The notes under the pieces were generated by a model. That model was not told where the DNA came from and did not search any database. It was given only the letters and a program-made list of their open reading frames with translations. This document shows, piece by piece, positions 11,847 through 22,466 of a stretch of DNA of 64,000 nucleotides. How positions within the stretch are numbered: position 1 is the first letter of the stretch; each line of letters starts with the position of its first letter. The DNA is taken from positions 1 through 64,000 of the forward strand of contig NW_013655003.1 in the NCBI RefSeq assembly GCF_000499385.1, read 5' to 3'. The stretch comes from Eimeria necatrix (lineage: Eukaryota > Apicomplexa > Conoidasida > Eucoccidiorida > Eimeriidae). The position numbers and the translations under genes are program-made.

Positions 11847-13009
11847 TTACAGGGTCATCATGCCAAGTGCTACAGTAACGAAAATAATGAGCTGTGGGCC
11901 TGCGGTTGTTGTTGAACCCGTGAGAGAGGAGGTAATCATATTCCACTGATCCTGCCTGCGCAAGATCCAACAGTAGATCCACAGTGTCCGGTGCAATCAA
12001 CAATCATCATGGGTCTGGGGAGAACAACATTCTAATTAAGGGATTGAATATTTGCTTACGTAAATGGTGCAGTCTCTGCATTTTGAAAAGCAGTTGGCAT
12101 TGTCTTGCAAAGTAGCGCATAACCCTTCTCTGGAGTCGGTACTGAACTGTCGCTGAGAGTTGATGGAGCAGCGCTTGTCGTCTTCGTGCAAGTGGCGACT
12201 TGACAGTCTGCTGTGGCAGTGGATTGAGGGTTATAGAGGGCTACGAAGGAAACGTTGTCTTGATTGTCGTACAGGCCTGCAGCTTGATTCTGTGAGGGTG
12301 GGAGCCCCGTGAAGTTTTTGAATGCTGCTTTCCAGGAGTCGACTATACTCTTGCAGTCCGGTTGCTCGGATGTTAGGGATTTGAAAGCGTAAGTCCCATC
12401 CTTGAACGGACTATCTGCGTGTGATTCAACTTGATCACTTGCTTCCTTTGTCTGAGAGAGGGAAGCAAAGGGGAGAAATTGCGCTGCCATGGATAATCAA
12501 GATGATTCCTGTGGGACTTGAAAGCTGCCTCGCGACTTACTGGTACCAGGTGTTTACACAATTTCAGCCATTCGCTATCTTCTGTTAGCGGATCGCTTCC
12601 GGGGGAAGGCAATTTGTTTGTGTTTATAGCCTCTGCAAAATCGGACAACCCTGCTGCCTCTCGGGCAGCATTGATCTCGTTGAGGCACTGGGTACTGTTG
12701 CCTGCAGCGCATATATCCACGAAACATTCAGAGTTTCAGTGCGCAACTTAAATCTTTTGATCTCCAGTGAGAAACACAAGGGGGACTGTGCGTACAAGTT
12801 TTGTTGTGCACGCCGATTGAAAATGGCCCATGCAATTCAAATCCAAAATCAGGTCTCAGTAGGAATTTAGGGGAAAATTGGAACTTTTTCCTACCAAGGC
12901 TTGCAGTGTAATTCACAGTAGTCCCGCCAGACTGTTGCGACCCTCCTGGTGTTGAGGCGCTAAGCACCAGCAGCGAAGTGCTGACAAGAGCAGTGATCCT
13001 TGGGAGCAT
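11847..13009 (-). CDS. SAG-family surface antigen, array gene 3
   Basis: Exons 13009-12895, 12701-12541, 12451-12060, 11955-11847; 258 aa. The signal peptide is MLPRITALVSTSLLVLSAS, nearly the same as gene 2. The six cysteines are conserved (TQCLNEIN, LCKHLVP, DCKSIVDSW, ADCQVATC, ALLCKTMP). Exon 3 is one codon shorter than in genes 1 and 2, and the variable part is SAAPSTLSDSSVPTPEKG. VDSW replaces the usual VDYW. The GPI tail (QDQWNMITSSLTGSTTTAG…) has a TTT run where others have SAS. Exon 1 splices with a GTAGGA donor, weaker than the GTAAG used by most copies. No clear copy of the -320 motif was found upstream. Confidence 0.88.
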
Positions 13010-15721
13010 CTCGGATGAATGCCCTTGGAAAGCGTCAACTAGGAACAAGTAGGAAGGAAATAAAGAAAGCAACCTGGTTGCACATAGAATGCACTAAAGA
13101 CTTGTTCGAGCGCCATAGAATAATTTCTGCCTGTGTGAAGTACTGGTGTGAGATGATCAGGAAAGCAGTCACAGACGGATGGTCGTGCCAGATCTGAAGC
13201 GAAACGGCAGACCCCTGCTGTTTCAGACGTGCCCACCAAGCGCCTTGAGACGAACACAACACACGGAAAATTAATAAAAGCATGAGAGAGAAAAAACGGT
13301 TGAAAGAAATGTTGCTCATTCACGAAACTTTGCAATTGGGTTTTGCGCCAGGTTCACTATCAACGGCCGCTCCATGGTCCTCCACGCCTCCTTACCTGCA
13401 CTACTGAAACCCACAATTCCTATGAGTCGGCATCCTTTATACAAGCTATGCGAAATCAGAACTACAGTCATGTGCAGCTTATCAGAGCGCGCGCTGCATT
13501 CTTGATCGCTGTGCAATCGTGGTGTGCGGCGAAGTGGCGGAGGAACGGCTTGAAAGCGCGGCACGATTTCAGGTGAAATGAAGCTGAAATATCATGCTTA
13601 TATAAATCTGATACAGGGCTAGACAAGTTACAACAAAAATCGAAGCTAGGCAAGCTTTTAATCCAGCTTTCAAGCTGTCTGATAATTTTGGTCTTGCAAC
13701 CTCGACACAGCAGCAGTCCCCCATAGCATCTGCGGCTCACCTCCTCAAGACTGCGAAGAGTGTCTCATATATTATGAAGGGAACAAAAAACTAGATCGGC
13801 AACCCCATGAGTACTCCGGTTCCTCAGACCATCTGCTGCCTCACGACAGCGTCGAGTGTCTCCTAAATTCAGAACGACAAAAAAGCTAGAGCGGCAGCCT
13901 CTTAAGGGCGTAAGCAACCTGCATTTTAGCGGATGGCCCGTCAAGTGACACGGCAATCAACTGGGCAGCAAGCCAACCCTCCAGAACGAACGCAAGAAGA
14001 CACTCCAGAACGAGGCTGCGTGTATTGTACGCACCCTAAAGTCTGTTGAAGCCAAAAGAGTTGGCTTCCCATGCGCCTTTTTGCAAAATGCCCCACAATG
14101 GCACTGCCTACTAATTAGCCGGGTATTTCTGCCGCTGTATGCAATCCCCAACGTCACCTGTAGTGTTGCGCTGCGACACGCAGCCCGAACCATCACGCAT
14201 TGTTTTTATGAGTTACGCAGCAAATATCTGAGACGATTTCCCGACATTTAGGGCGTACTTCCAGCAAAGCAATGCGAGACCTGCATGGTGGCAGTTCTCA
14301 GTGGCGTGTTAAGGCTTCTCATTTTGTTTTCTTTGAGAAGAGACAAGCAGTTGTTGGACAAGGGGACATTATCCGTAGTGGACGAAATTCAACAGCTTCA
14401 CCCTCGTTTTTGCGTCGCTCGTGAGCTTTGCAAGCTTGTAGAAATCGCAGTTGGTCGAAGTGAAGAGTTAGTTACAAACGTGGGTCTGACAAAAGGCGTC
14501 CACTGGTTGACGCTTCTGGAAGAGATGGAAGAACACTTTGGAATATCGCGGGCCTGTATGGAAAACGACAGCATGAGCATGCACGTAGATAGGAACAAAT
14601 ACTGATGAACTCCCTGCAGTGCAGCCAGTATTTTGACGCTTCACAGTATCGTCTTACAAAGCACTAACGACAAATTATGGGACTACAGCTGCTATTTAAT
14701 CTGTGGGCGCGGCCTTGACATTTCCCACTGAAGGATAAAACAGAGATTCCACAGCGACATCTTGAACGCTCTGTCCCTGAAGTACCCAGGAATAATGAAT
14801 TAAAAAGGCTCAATAAGAAAAAGCAGCAGCTTAGAGAAGCTCTGCGAGAGGACACAACGCTCCGGTGCAGAAGCGTCATTTACGCTTTGTAGTCATCAGT
14901 AAGATGGTACTAATGGCTGATGAACTCGCTGCGCTGGTGTGGATCATGAATTGCTTCAGTACGAACTGTGATAAACGCGACACTAGTGGGCCACCAAAAC
15001 TGGGGAAGATGCCCATTAAGAAGATCCGCAGCTGTGCGCTGGGCGTATGCATTTCTATCCACGAATGAGATCTAGTATTCTGAACGCGTGAAAAGCCCAT
15101 GCAAATATTGATTAGTTGCAGATTAACTGCAATGTTGGCTTTTACGTTCGCCTACGCCATCTTGAGGTCGCTCGCCGAGATCGTTACTCAGGCGGGTGCA
15201 TGCCTGTTTAGAGACTAGCGCGGAAAAGCCAAATCATAGGTGGTGTACGGCGTACGGATGCAACACCTAGCACATCTTGACACAGACTGAAAAAACCGCT
15301 TTCGCCTGGGTTTCTTTGAAATGCAACCCAAGGGCTTTGGATGCAAACTTGTTTTCTCTGCATACAGCAGGGCGCCTCATATGCGTTACCCCCTGTTGCC
15401 ACGAGTCAAACAGTTCTACCCAGCGCTTAGTGATAGCTCAAAGATGACTGCTACACCTAGCGGAGTATACCTACAGTTCAGGAAAAGCAGTAGCTCAAAA
15501 CTGCCTGTTGATGCCTGTGTCGAGCACGATAAGCTTTTAGTGCGCGCCGGCTGCGAAGATGACGGCTTGGAGCCAGTCTTGGATCAGCAACAAATACCAA
15601 TTACTTAGCGATCGTGAAAATTTTTGGCCGAACCGGCCTGAACATGAAACGCTGCTTCGTGTATTTAGTTAGATGCAAAAAAACGGCATAGATACCAGTG
15701 CACACCACGCAGCTTCAAGGG
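13010..15721. other. Long spacer, no assignable gene
   Basis: 13010-13250 is the gene 3 upstream region (AGATCTG element near 13190). 13730-13920 holds two imperfect copies of a roughly 110-bp unit (…GAGTGTCTC…CTAGATCGGCA / …GAGTGTCTC…CTAGAGCGGCA). A + strand frame of 106 codons at 14285-14605 starts MVAVLSGVLRLLILFSLRR and ends SMHVDRNKY; it has no recognised domain and could be chance. 15321-15608 (+) is an open frame in the 3' flank of gene 4, discussed under findings. Confidence 0.35.
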
Positions 15722-16884
15722 TCACAGGACCAGCATGCTAAAAGCTAAGATAAAAAGCAAACCAAAACCTGGGTTTGCGATTGAAGATGACCCCGTGAGC
15801 GAAGATATGATCCTGTCCCACTGATCCTGCCTGCACAGCATTCAACAATGATTGCATACCCACAGTGCAGTTCACACAATGACACGGGCCGCGAATCTTT
15901 CGGTGCTGGAACCAAAGGGCCTGAATGGAGCCTACGTGAGTGGAGCAGAGTCGTCGTCTGGAAGAGCAGCAGGTATCGTCTTGCAAAGCAGTGCGTAGCC
16001 ATGCTTTTCTTCCGCAGGTGGGTCACTGTGCTCCGCTGAATCCCCAGAAGCAGTGGTTTGAGTGGTTTGAGTGCACGTGACGACTCGGCAGTCCACAGTG
16101 GCGTCAGTTTGAGCGTTGTACAGGGTTAGAAAAGAAACGTTTTCTCGAACGCTGTACAACGTCCCGCCTTGACTCTTCGACGGCGGAAGTCCAGCGAAGT
16201 TTTTGAACGCTGATTCCCAGTATTCGACACTTTCAGTGCATTTGGGGTCCGCAGTGGTCAAGGGCCTAAAAGCGTACGTTCCCTGCTCGAACGTATCTTG
16301 CGTAGCTCTTGCCGCCAGATTCTGTGTTTGTGTGGTCTGAAAAAAGAAAAATAATGTTATAATGCAGGGCCTCTTTTTAATGGCCCCCACTCTGGAGGTC
16401 CTGTGAACAGCTTACTGGGATCAAATATACACAAAGGTCTTTCCAGGGGCCTTCTTCTAAAGCTCCAGTTGGAGCAATTAATGCATTGCTTCCTGCAGCA
16501 TCTTTGAATTTGGGTAACCCAGCTGCCTCACGAGCCTCATTGACCTCACTGAGGCACTCGGCATTTTTACCTGCAGCATTTGCATTAAGATACTCTTGAT
16601 TTTTGCGAAGTTCTAGCTGGTGCTTCTTGGCAAGAAGAATGGCCACGGAATCACTTCCTACATCTTACTAGCAGGAGTTGACTAGGGCCGTGTGCTGTGT
16701 GCTATCAAACGCATGTCAGCTTGACCTTCAAACGCGAAGTGAGCCCCGCAGTGAAGGTCTTTCGCTCACTGAGAGATGCAGTGTACTGGATTGTCGCTTG
16801 GCCATTTTGTGAGCTGCCCAGAGTTGCGGCGCTCAGCATCAAGAGCGAGGTGCTCAGAATTGTTGGTAAGCTGCGTCGCAGCAT
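15722..16884 (-). CDS. SAG-family surface antigen, array gene 4 (divergent)
   Basis: Exons 16884-16770, 16570-16416, 16336-15936, 15830-15722; 259 aa. An ATG at 16896 is also in frame (MWSRMLRR…); I chose 16884 because it restores the 115-nt exon 1 of most paralogues. Cysteines: AECLSEVN, LCVYLIP, KCTESVEYW, VDCRVVTC, ALLCKTIP. It is divergent: exon 2 is two codons shorter, FVALYNPSS becomes FLTLYNAQT, DNVSF becomes ENVSF, and the exon 3 end is SAPLT. The exon 1 donor is GTGAG, so the split codon is Ser, not the usual Gly or Ala. The variable region has repeated TQTTQTT. The upstream motif variant (CTGAACACTAGATCC) is at 17214-17228. Confidence 0.88.
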
Positions 16885-18160
16885 CCTTGACCACATGACC
16901 TTGAAAAATCACGGCTGCGAAAAAGTTAAAAAACAACCATAGAAAAAAAGACAGTCAGTAAAGGCCGCACAGAAGGAAGTTGTACTGGAAGCCAAGGTTG
17001 TGGCTCTTACTGTACTCAATGGCGTCAGTGAATCGTACAGTGAGCAGTAGCCGCTAGGGACTGAGCTGTAACTTCCTGCTTGCACGCCTGCAACACTTGA
17101 AATTCAGTCAGAATATAAATTTGAAAATATAAGATATCCGAAGTGTCACGCAGATTGGGTGTAAATGGGAGCACCAAGACGCAGGCCCCTTCCAAACAAA
17201 AATTCGTCACCAGCTGAACACTAGATCCAGAGTAACGCGTAAAGTGTGCACCTATTTAAATGCGTTATTCTGCAGGCGGAGCCTACTTTTTTCATTAAAT
17301 TCCTGTAATGTACGGTATTGTTCTGAGTGGCAAACGTTCATCGAGTGGTTGGCTTAAAGGCGCCAGTTGACGGGAGGTTGTTCGCCATTCGTGTCTTCGC
17401 CGCAGCTAAGCGGACAGGAAAAGCTCACTGCATATATGCCCGGCACATCGTGTCTCTCCAAACGAAATTTTAAATCCAAAGACGTTCTGAAGTACTGGAT
17501 GGAACAAGATACCGTCTCTCGCTCCATGCCACTTTGTTTTGCCCCCTACCAGCGGCAGGGAAAGGTGGGTCGTTGCAGCTGCATACAGTAACTTCATCTA
17601 ACAGCAAAAAGCAGCATATGAGCTACCACATATGCCTGGTAATCAAGTGGCTGCTCCAGGTTTCCCTCGACAATGTGCGTGCAGCAGGCGAGTGCCGCAG
17701 CTGGCACAGGCACTCCATAGTGCGTCCAAGCCAGTTACGGTGCCTCTAGAGAAAGAAACGATGTTGAGACGTTTTTTCAAATTTGATGAATGCACGACTT
17801 ATCGAAGGACCCGTACAATCGTCCCAACTGATAACTCCGTACCATCTACTTTCTCTATATATGCGTGAGGTTCAGTAGATAATCGACAGATGCTACTGTA
17901 GCAGTCATAAATTATCGGCAAAAGGAGCTGAGGCTGAAGATCTACTTTTTGGAGGTTTCGAAAAACTTAATAGCCACCTACGGCTTGGCTCACGCAGGAC
18001 AGTGCTTCAATTGTATGGCAGAATTAAAAGTTTGTTAAGGGATGGTTTCAAAAAATGCGGAAAGTTTTATTGGCCGACAGGTGCATTATGTCTCACAACA
18101 GCATCAAAATCTGAGCACGAAACGATGGAAGTGATGCTTTACAGCCAATAGCGCGGAGCA
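16885..18160. other. Spacer with gene 4 promoter
   Basis: The upstream blocks shared with other SAG genes fill 16885-17240. 17340-17600 is a diverged copy of a spacer block also seen near 50200-50470 and 57450-57740 (shared phrase CCAAACGAAATTT). I see no gene. The last part is the 3' flank of gene 5. Confidence 0.4.
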
Positions 18161-19315
18161 TCATAGCGCCGTAATGCCAAATGCCACAATGCCAAAGATA
18201 ACCAAGCTTGGAGATGCTATGGAAGTCGAGCCTGTGAGCGATGATGCGATTTTGTCCCACTGCTCCTGTCTGCGGAACGCATTCAACCGCACGCATATTA
18301 TCCCGTCAAACTAACAGCAATTGAGGCGGTAAGGTTAGCACTAAGCTGCAGGGACCAAAGCGCTACTCACGTGAATGGAGCGGTGGTTTCATTTGCAAAA
18401 GCTGTGGGCACCGTTTTGCAAAGCAACGCGGAGCTGCTTTTTGCAGTTGCACTTCCCGCATCAGGTGACTCGCTTGCTGATAGTGAGGCAACACCCGTCG
18501 TTTGGCTGCAAGTGACGACCCGGCAATCTGCAGTGGCACTTGCTGAAGGGTTGTACAGGGCGATGAACGAAACGTTGTCTTGACTGTTGTACAGATCTCC
18601 AGCGTCTTTTTTTGATGGAGGAAGTCCTGTGAAGTTTTTAAATGCTGCCTTCCAGTAATCAACTGTTTCCTTGCAGCTGTGTTGCTCATCAGTCAACTTC
18701 TTGAAAGCATATGTGCCTCCATTAAAGGGATTTGTGGGCGATTGATCAGCAAGTGTTTCAACCTGCGTCTGAGAAGAGAAGGAGAGCCAACGGAGCAGTT
18801 TTAGGGCGCGCGACGAGGCTAATGGCAGCAAGTCCAAAGTACACTCAGCAACTTACTGGTATCAAATATGTACAAAGGTTTTTCCACTCGCCGTCTGGAA
18901 GCGCTTCTTCTCCAGGATCAGGTAGCTTTTGCTCTGCGCTTTCTGCAGCAGTGAACTTCGCCAATCCGGCTGCCTCCCGAGCATCATTGACTTCTTCAAG
19001 GCACTGAGGACTAGTGCCTGCACGGAAAAATCTAGAATGCACCAGCACAGCTATTTCTAATGAAATTTTGCGAACGCTTGGCGCCCGTATCATAATCACC
19101 AGCTTTGTGCGCCGGAATCGATATCCACCCATCCATGACACTGCGGCAAAATTTGCACACCAAATTTTTTTGTCCAGAACACTATATTTACTCCGCTCAC
19201 CAAGAGCTGCTTTATACTCTACGGTGGTCGCTTCAGGCGTCCCGTCGCTTCCACAGCTAAGGGAGAACAAGAGTAGCGAGGTCGTTAGACCGGCGAGCTG
19301 ACTGGCCAGCCACAT
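18161..19315 (-). CDS. SAG-family surface antigen, array gene 5 (divergent)
   Basis: Exons 19315-19201, 19017-18857, 18768-18371, 18269-18161; 260 aa. The signal peptide begins MWLASQLAGLTTSLLLFSLS, unlike the MLPR/MLHW starts elsewhere. The upstream in-frame MVCLAE is discounted because it would lengthen exon 1. Cysteines: PQCLEEVN, LCTYLIP, SCKETVDYW, ADCRVVTC, ALLCKTVP. The variable region is Ser/Ala rich (SLSASESPDAGSATAKSSS) and lacks the usual GYA before LLCK (SSSALLCK). Both the exon 1 and exon 3 donors are GTGAG. The split Thr codon at the last junction uses A rather than G from exon 4. It is the last gene before the 6.5 kb stretch lacking SAG genes. Confidence 0.88.
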
Positions 19316-22265
19316 CTCTGCAAGGCAAACCACAGGGCGAATGCTTAAAACACAAGCTTACCTGAACAGAGAAAAAATCAAACTGAAGGGAAAAGTTATA
19401 GAGATATCGCTTTCTTCTCGCTTCCCAAGGGCGTTGTCGCCTTGGATCGGTTAACTGGAACTCGCTCGGCATTCTCACTTGAGGCGCTTGAACTGGATCT
19501 GGGCTGTCGAACAGGTTGCCGCTCAGAAACAATCACCGTTTCAAACTCCAAAAAATTTCATCGTCCATGTATAACGATTTTGGAGATGCTGGGTAGGTGA
19601 CGGAACCCATGCCACCGACGTCGTCAGTACTACTCCATCACATGAGCAATCCTCTCGCCCCATCTCCTTCAGCACAACCGGCGACATCAACTCAGTGTTA
19701 CAATTCCGTGCTCACCTCCAGTGAAATCGATTCTTTACACAAATTTTCAAGTTATACATAATTTTAGGTAGGGTTTTACACTCCTTTTGGGTTTTTCACA
19801 GCTTGAGGCACCGTCGCAAGGAAAATCATCTGCCGCGAACATTTGTTCGATACGAGGGTCTACTGTGCAAGTTAGCCAACAAGCAGGGGCAAAAAAAGAT
19901 GACACTACGGATAAAGAAGAGGCCTATGTGAATCTTATCTTGCAGTGGAGTGCTTGATTGCTGAGTAGAACAGTAGTCATTAGGGCCACAAAATGCGATA
20001 TGCTGTCTCCTTCAGACTCTTGCCAACCTCCTCAAGATATACTGGCCAACTTCACGTGGAATTCAACCATTATTGTTTTTTTTTTCAAAAGCAAAAAAAG
20101 ACATTTGTGTTTATTTTGCAAAGGAGTAGGAGTCGAAAATTTGCGCTTGGCTGCGCAGTTCAACGTGCTGCTTGGGCGTTCGCACTGTGGAAACATATTT
20201 CCAAAACCAAGGCAGAGAAGGTGTCGCTGACACGGAAATATATGCGATACGTCCACCTAAATATGAGTCGGAAACCACCATGCTATGAGCAGCGTTTCCC
20301 CTAACTGATTGATGCGTCATAGCGATAGTATGCGAAGCGGGTATCTGGGCATCTCGATCAGAAAAGATACGCCAGCTCTTTTATCTGTAGTCTTATATTG
20401 GAACAAACACGGATCAACTCGATCATTCGACTTCCTGAATCTGTTCAATACAGAGGCTTTTGCTTTGCCAGGAAGTCTTTTGTGTGCACGACAGGTGTGT
20501 GGACAACGGAAGGCACCAGCAACTCTGGCGCACGTGCAGTTGGTTTCAGGACAGCGCCTTCAGAGGCCATATAAAAAGCACTGCCGGCATGGTACCCACG
20601 TGATGGAACGTGCATCATAGCTGGTTGAAAGCGCTGAAAGAGTCCGCTGCATAGTTTCGAGAAGCTCGGCACTGCCCTCATGGAGCCTGGTGCTGCAGTG
20701 TTGAACCAATGTTGAAAGATCGCTTAGGCACTTGGGACCTTTAGTTTGAGCGTCGCTGCAAGGCGATAATCGCAGATTCTCACATTTGGGGAATTACATG
20801 CATTGCAAACGGCTTTTGCACAACCAGGCGTCCGCCCAACCTGCGCGACAGAACTTCCATGTTGGAGATTTATTCTTTTTGCTTTAATGTATTTGTTGCG
20901 TGCTGTTAGGTGATTACGCCTTTCTGGGACATCTAAGAGTCATAAGGAAGTCCTCTGCTGGTTTCACTGCCTCTCGTACAATGCAAGGTGCTTTACGTAA
21001 AAGCAAACAGCCATACACGTGAGTGCTCGTGACGCTTTGCGGGGACGTAATACGGCTAAATGCTCCTCTGCTCTCGCTTACATTCAGACACGTTGCACCC
21101 GCCGCGAGCTGCTCCATTGATTCTGCGCGCAACAAACACGCTGGAAACGATCCTGGGCTTCTGAGACATCGCCCACTTCAAGGCATTTGGTTTCTTAGGG
21201 ATGGACGGCGTTTGTCGTGTTTCGAACTTTTTCACGGGCATCAGGAAATAGGTTGCTCGTCCTCGATAGTTCGACTTGTGCTGAGATTTATATTTTGCAA
21301 GCTGTGATTTCATTTCTTTTGCAGTGTTTTATTTGTCGCGTGTGCAGTGTGTTGTCATTTGACAAATAATTTTGTAATTGTCTTTAATGGATAAATGGAT
21401 AAACTACTGGACTGTCGTGAATTGACAATGCGCAGGCACTTGCAATTGAGAAGTGCTCTGTTATGAAGTGCTGCAGAGCAGAACCGACGTTTACTCAAGC
21501 CGTGCCCTGACGCGGTTGTGTAAAATCATCTCTGCTAAGCAGGGAGAATTTCCGCTTTACTGCTTCACATCGCATCGAAACAGCTACTGCAGTAATTTCT
21601 CCTGTTTCAGCTGTAGGAGATATGCCGTGCAAACATTCAGCTCAGGCTCCATCGTGAGAAGGCCGATGTGAAAGGTAGTATCCACAGTGACTTGGAATGC
21701 TGATGCGACTTTGGAGGAACAACAAAAGATTTCCCTGGCACGTGGCAGTAGAATAAAGAGAAAGGCACGAAACGTACGGCTGTAGGGGACCCCATCCGGC
21801 GTTCAGTTCGTAAAGCTTCAAAAATAATTTCTATAAGAATTAATCCTGATATAAGAATTAATCCTGAAGTAATATCTTTAATAGAATTATTAGAACAATG
21901 TTCTTTTATCTATAATAATTCCTTTTAAAAAATTGAGTTTATAGCTGAATTTTATGATCCCAGGCTGGTTCAAAAAGTCAAATATTAGCCAAAAACTGGC
22001 GAGAAGGGAAGTGTGTTCATCCCCTGCAATAAACCACTAAACCAGACAATCACAATTCGCCGTCCATCATTGGGAATCTTTTGAATGCCAGCCACAGTGG
22101 TCGTTTCCTTTGCCAGTTCCTTTGAGCCCTTATTACTGTGGGGTTCCGAGGCATGCGGCTAGTCTGCTTGCCTTCCAGCCTGCAGGCAATGAATTAAACA
22201 TACATTTGTTGCCCGTTTTTTCCTTGGCATGCCAGCAGTAACCTTTAAACCAACCGCTGTTTTTT
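19316..22265. other. Part of 6.5 kb SAG-free interval, no gene recognised
   Basis: Short frames occur on both strands; none has a recognisable domain, and I see no retroelement motif. A 9-base T run lies near 20080. The AT-rich insert at 21811-21958 is listed separately. Confidence 0.35.
21811..21958 (+). other. AT-rich insert, possible organelle-derived DNA
   Basis: About 150 bp of strongly AT-biased sequence lie in a region of balanced composition. It has a 37-codon open stretch on the + strand (21815-21925, then TAA) with almost all third positions A or T. This includes EVISLIELLEQCSFIYNN. A 17-18 bp unit (ATAAGAATTAATCCTGA) is repeated in tandem at about 21833-21867. The look is that of apicoplast or other organelle coding DNA moved to the nucleus, but I could not name the source gene. 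Confidence 0.35.
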
Positions 22266-22466
22266 CAGGCCTTTCTGTGCCAGTGCCACCATAGCTATGG
22301 GGAGACAAAATCTTAGTTACAGCCAAGACAGAGGCACGCTGTATGGGGAGTAGCATTTAGTAGTGTTCAGGCCTTTCTGTGCCAGTGCCACCATAGCTAT
22401 GGCGAGGCAAAACCTTAGCTACAACTAAGACAGAGCCACGCTGCATGGGCAGTAGCATTTAGTAGG
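22266..22466. repeat. Two-copy tandem repeat, 102-bp unit
   Basis: Copies start at 22266 and 22368 (both begin CAGGCCTTTCTGTGCCAGTG) and run to TAGCATTTAGTAG. They differ at roughly ten positions. No function is evident. Confidence 0.85.

Noticed and set aside
16884..16896. Upstream ATG (16896) as start of array gene 4
   Set aside because: It would make exon 1 four codons longer than in most paralogues; the ATG at 16884 matches the 115-nt exon and the MLR/MLP start.
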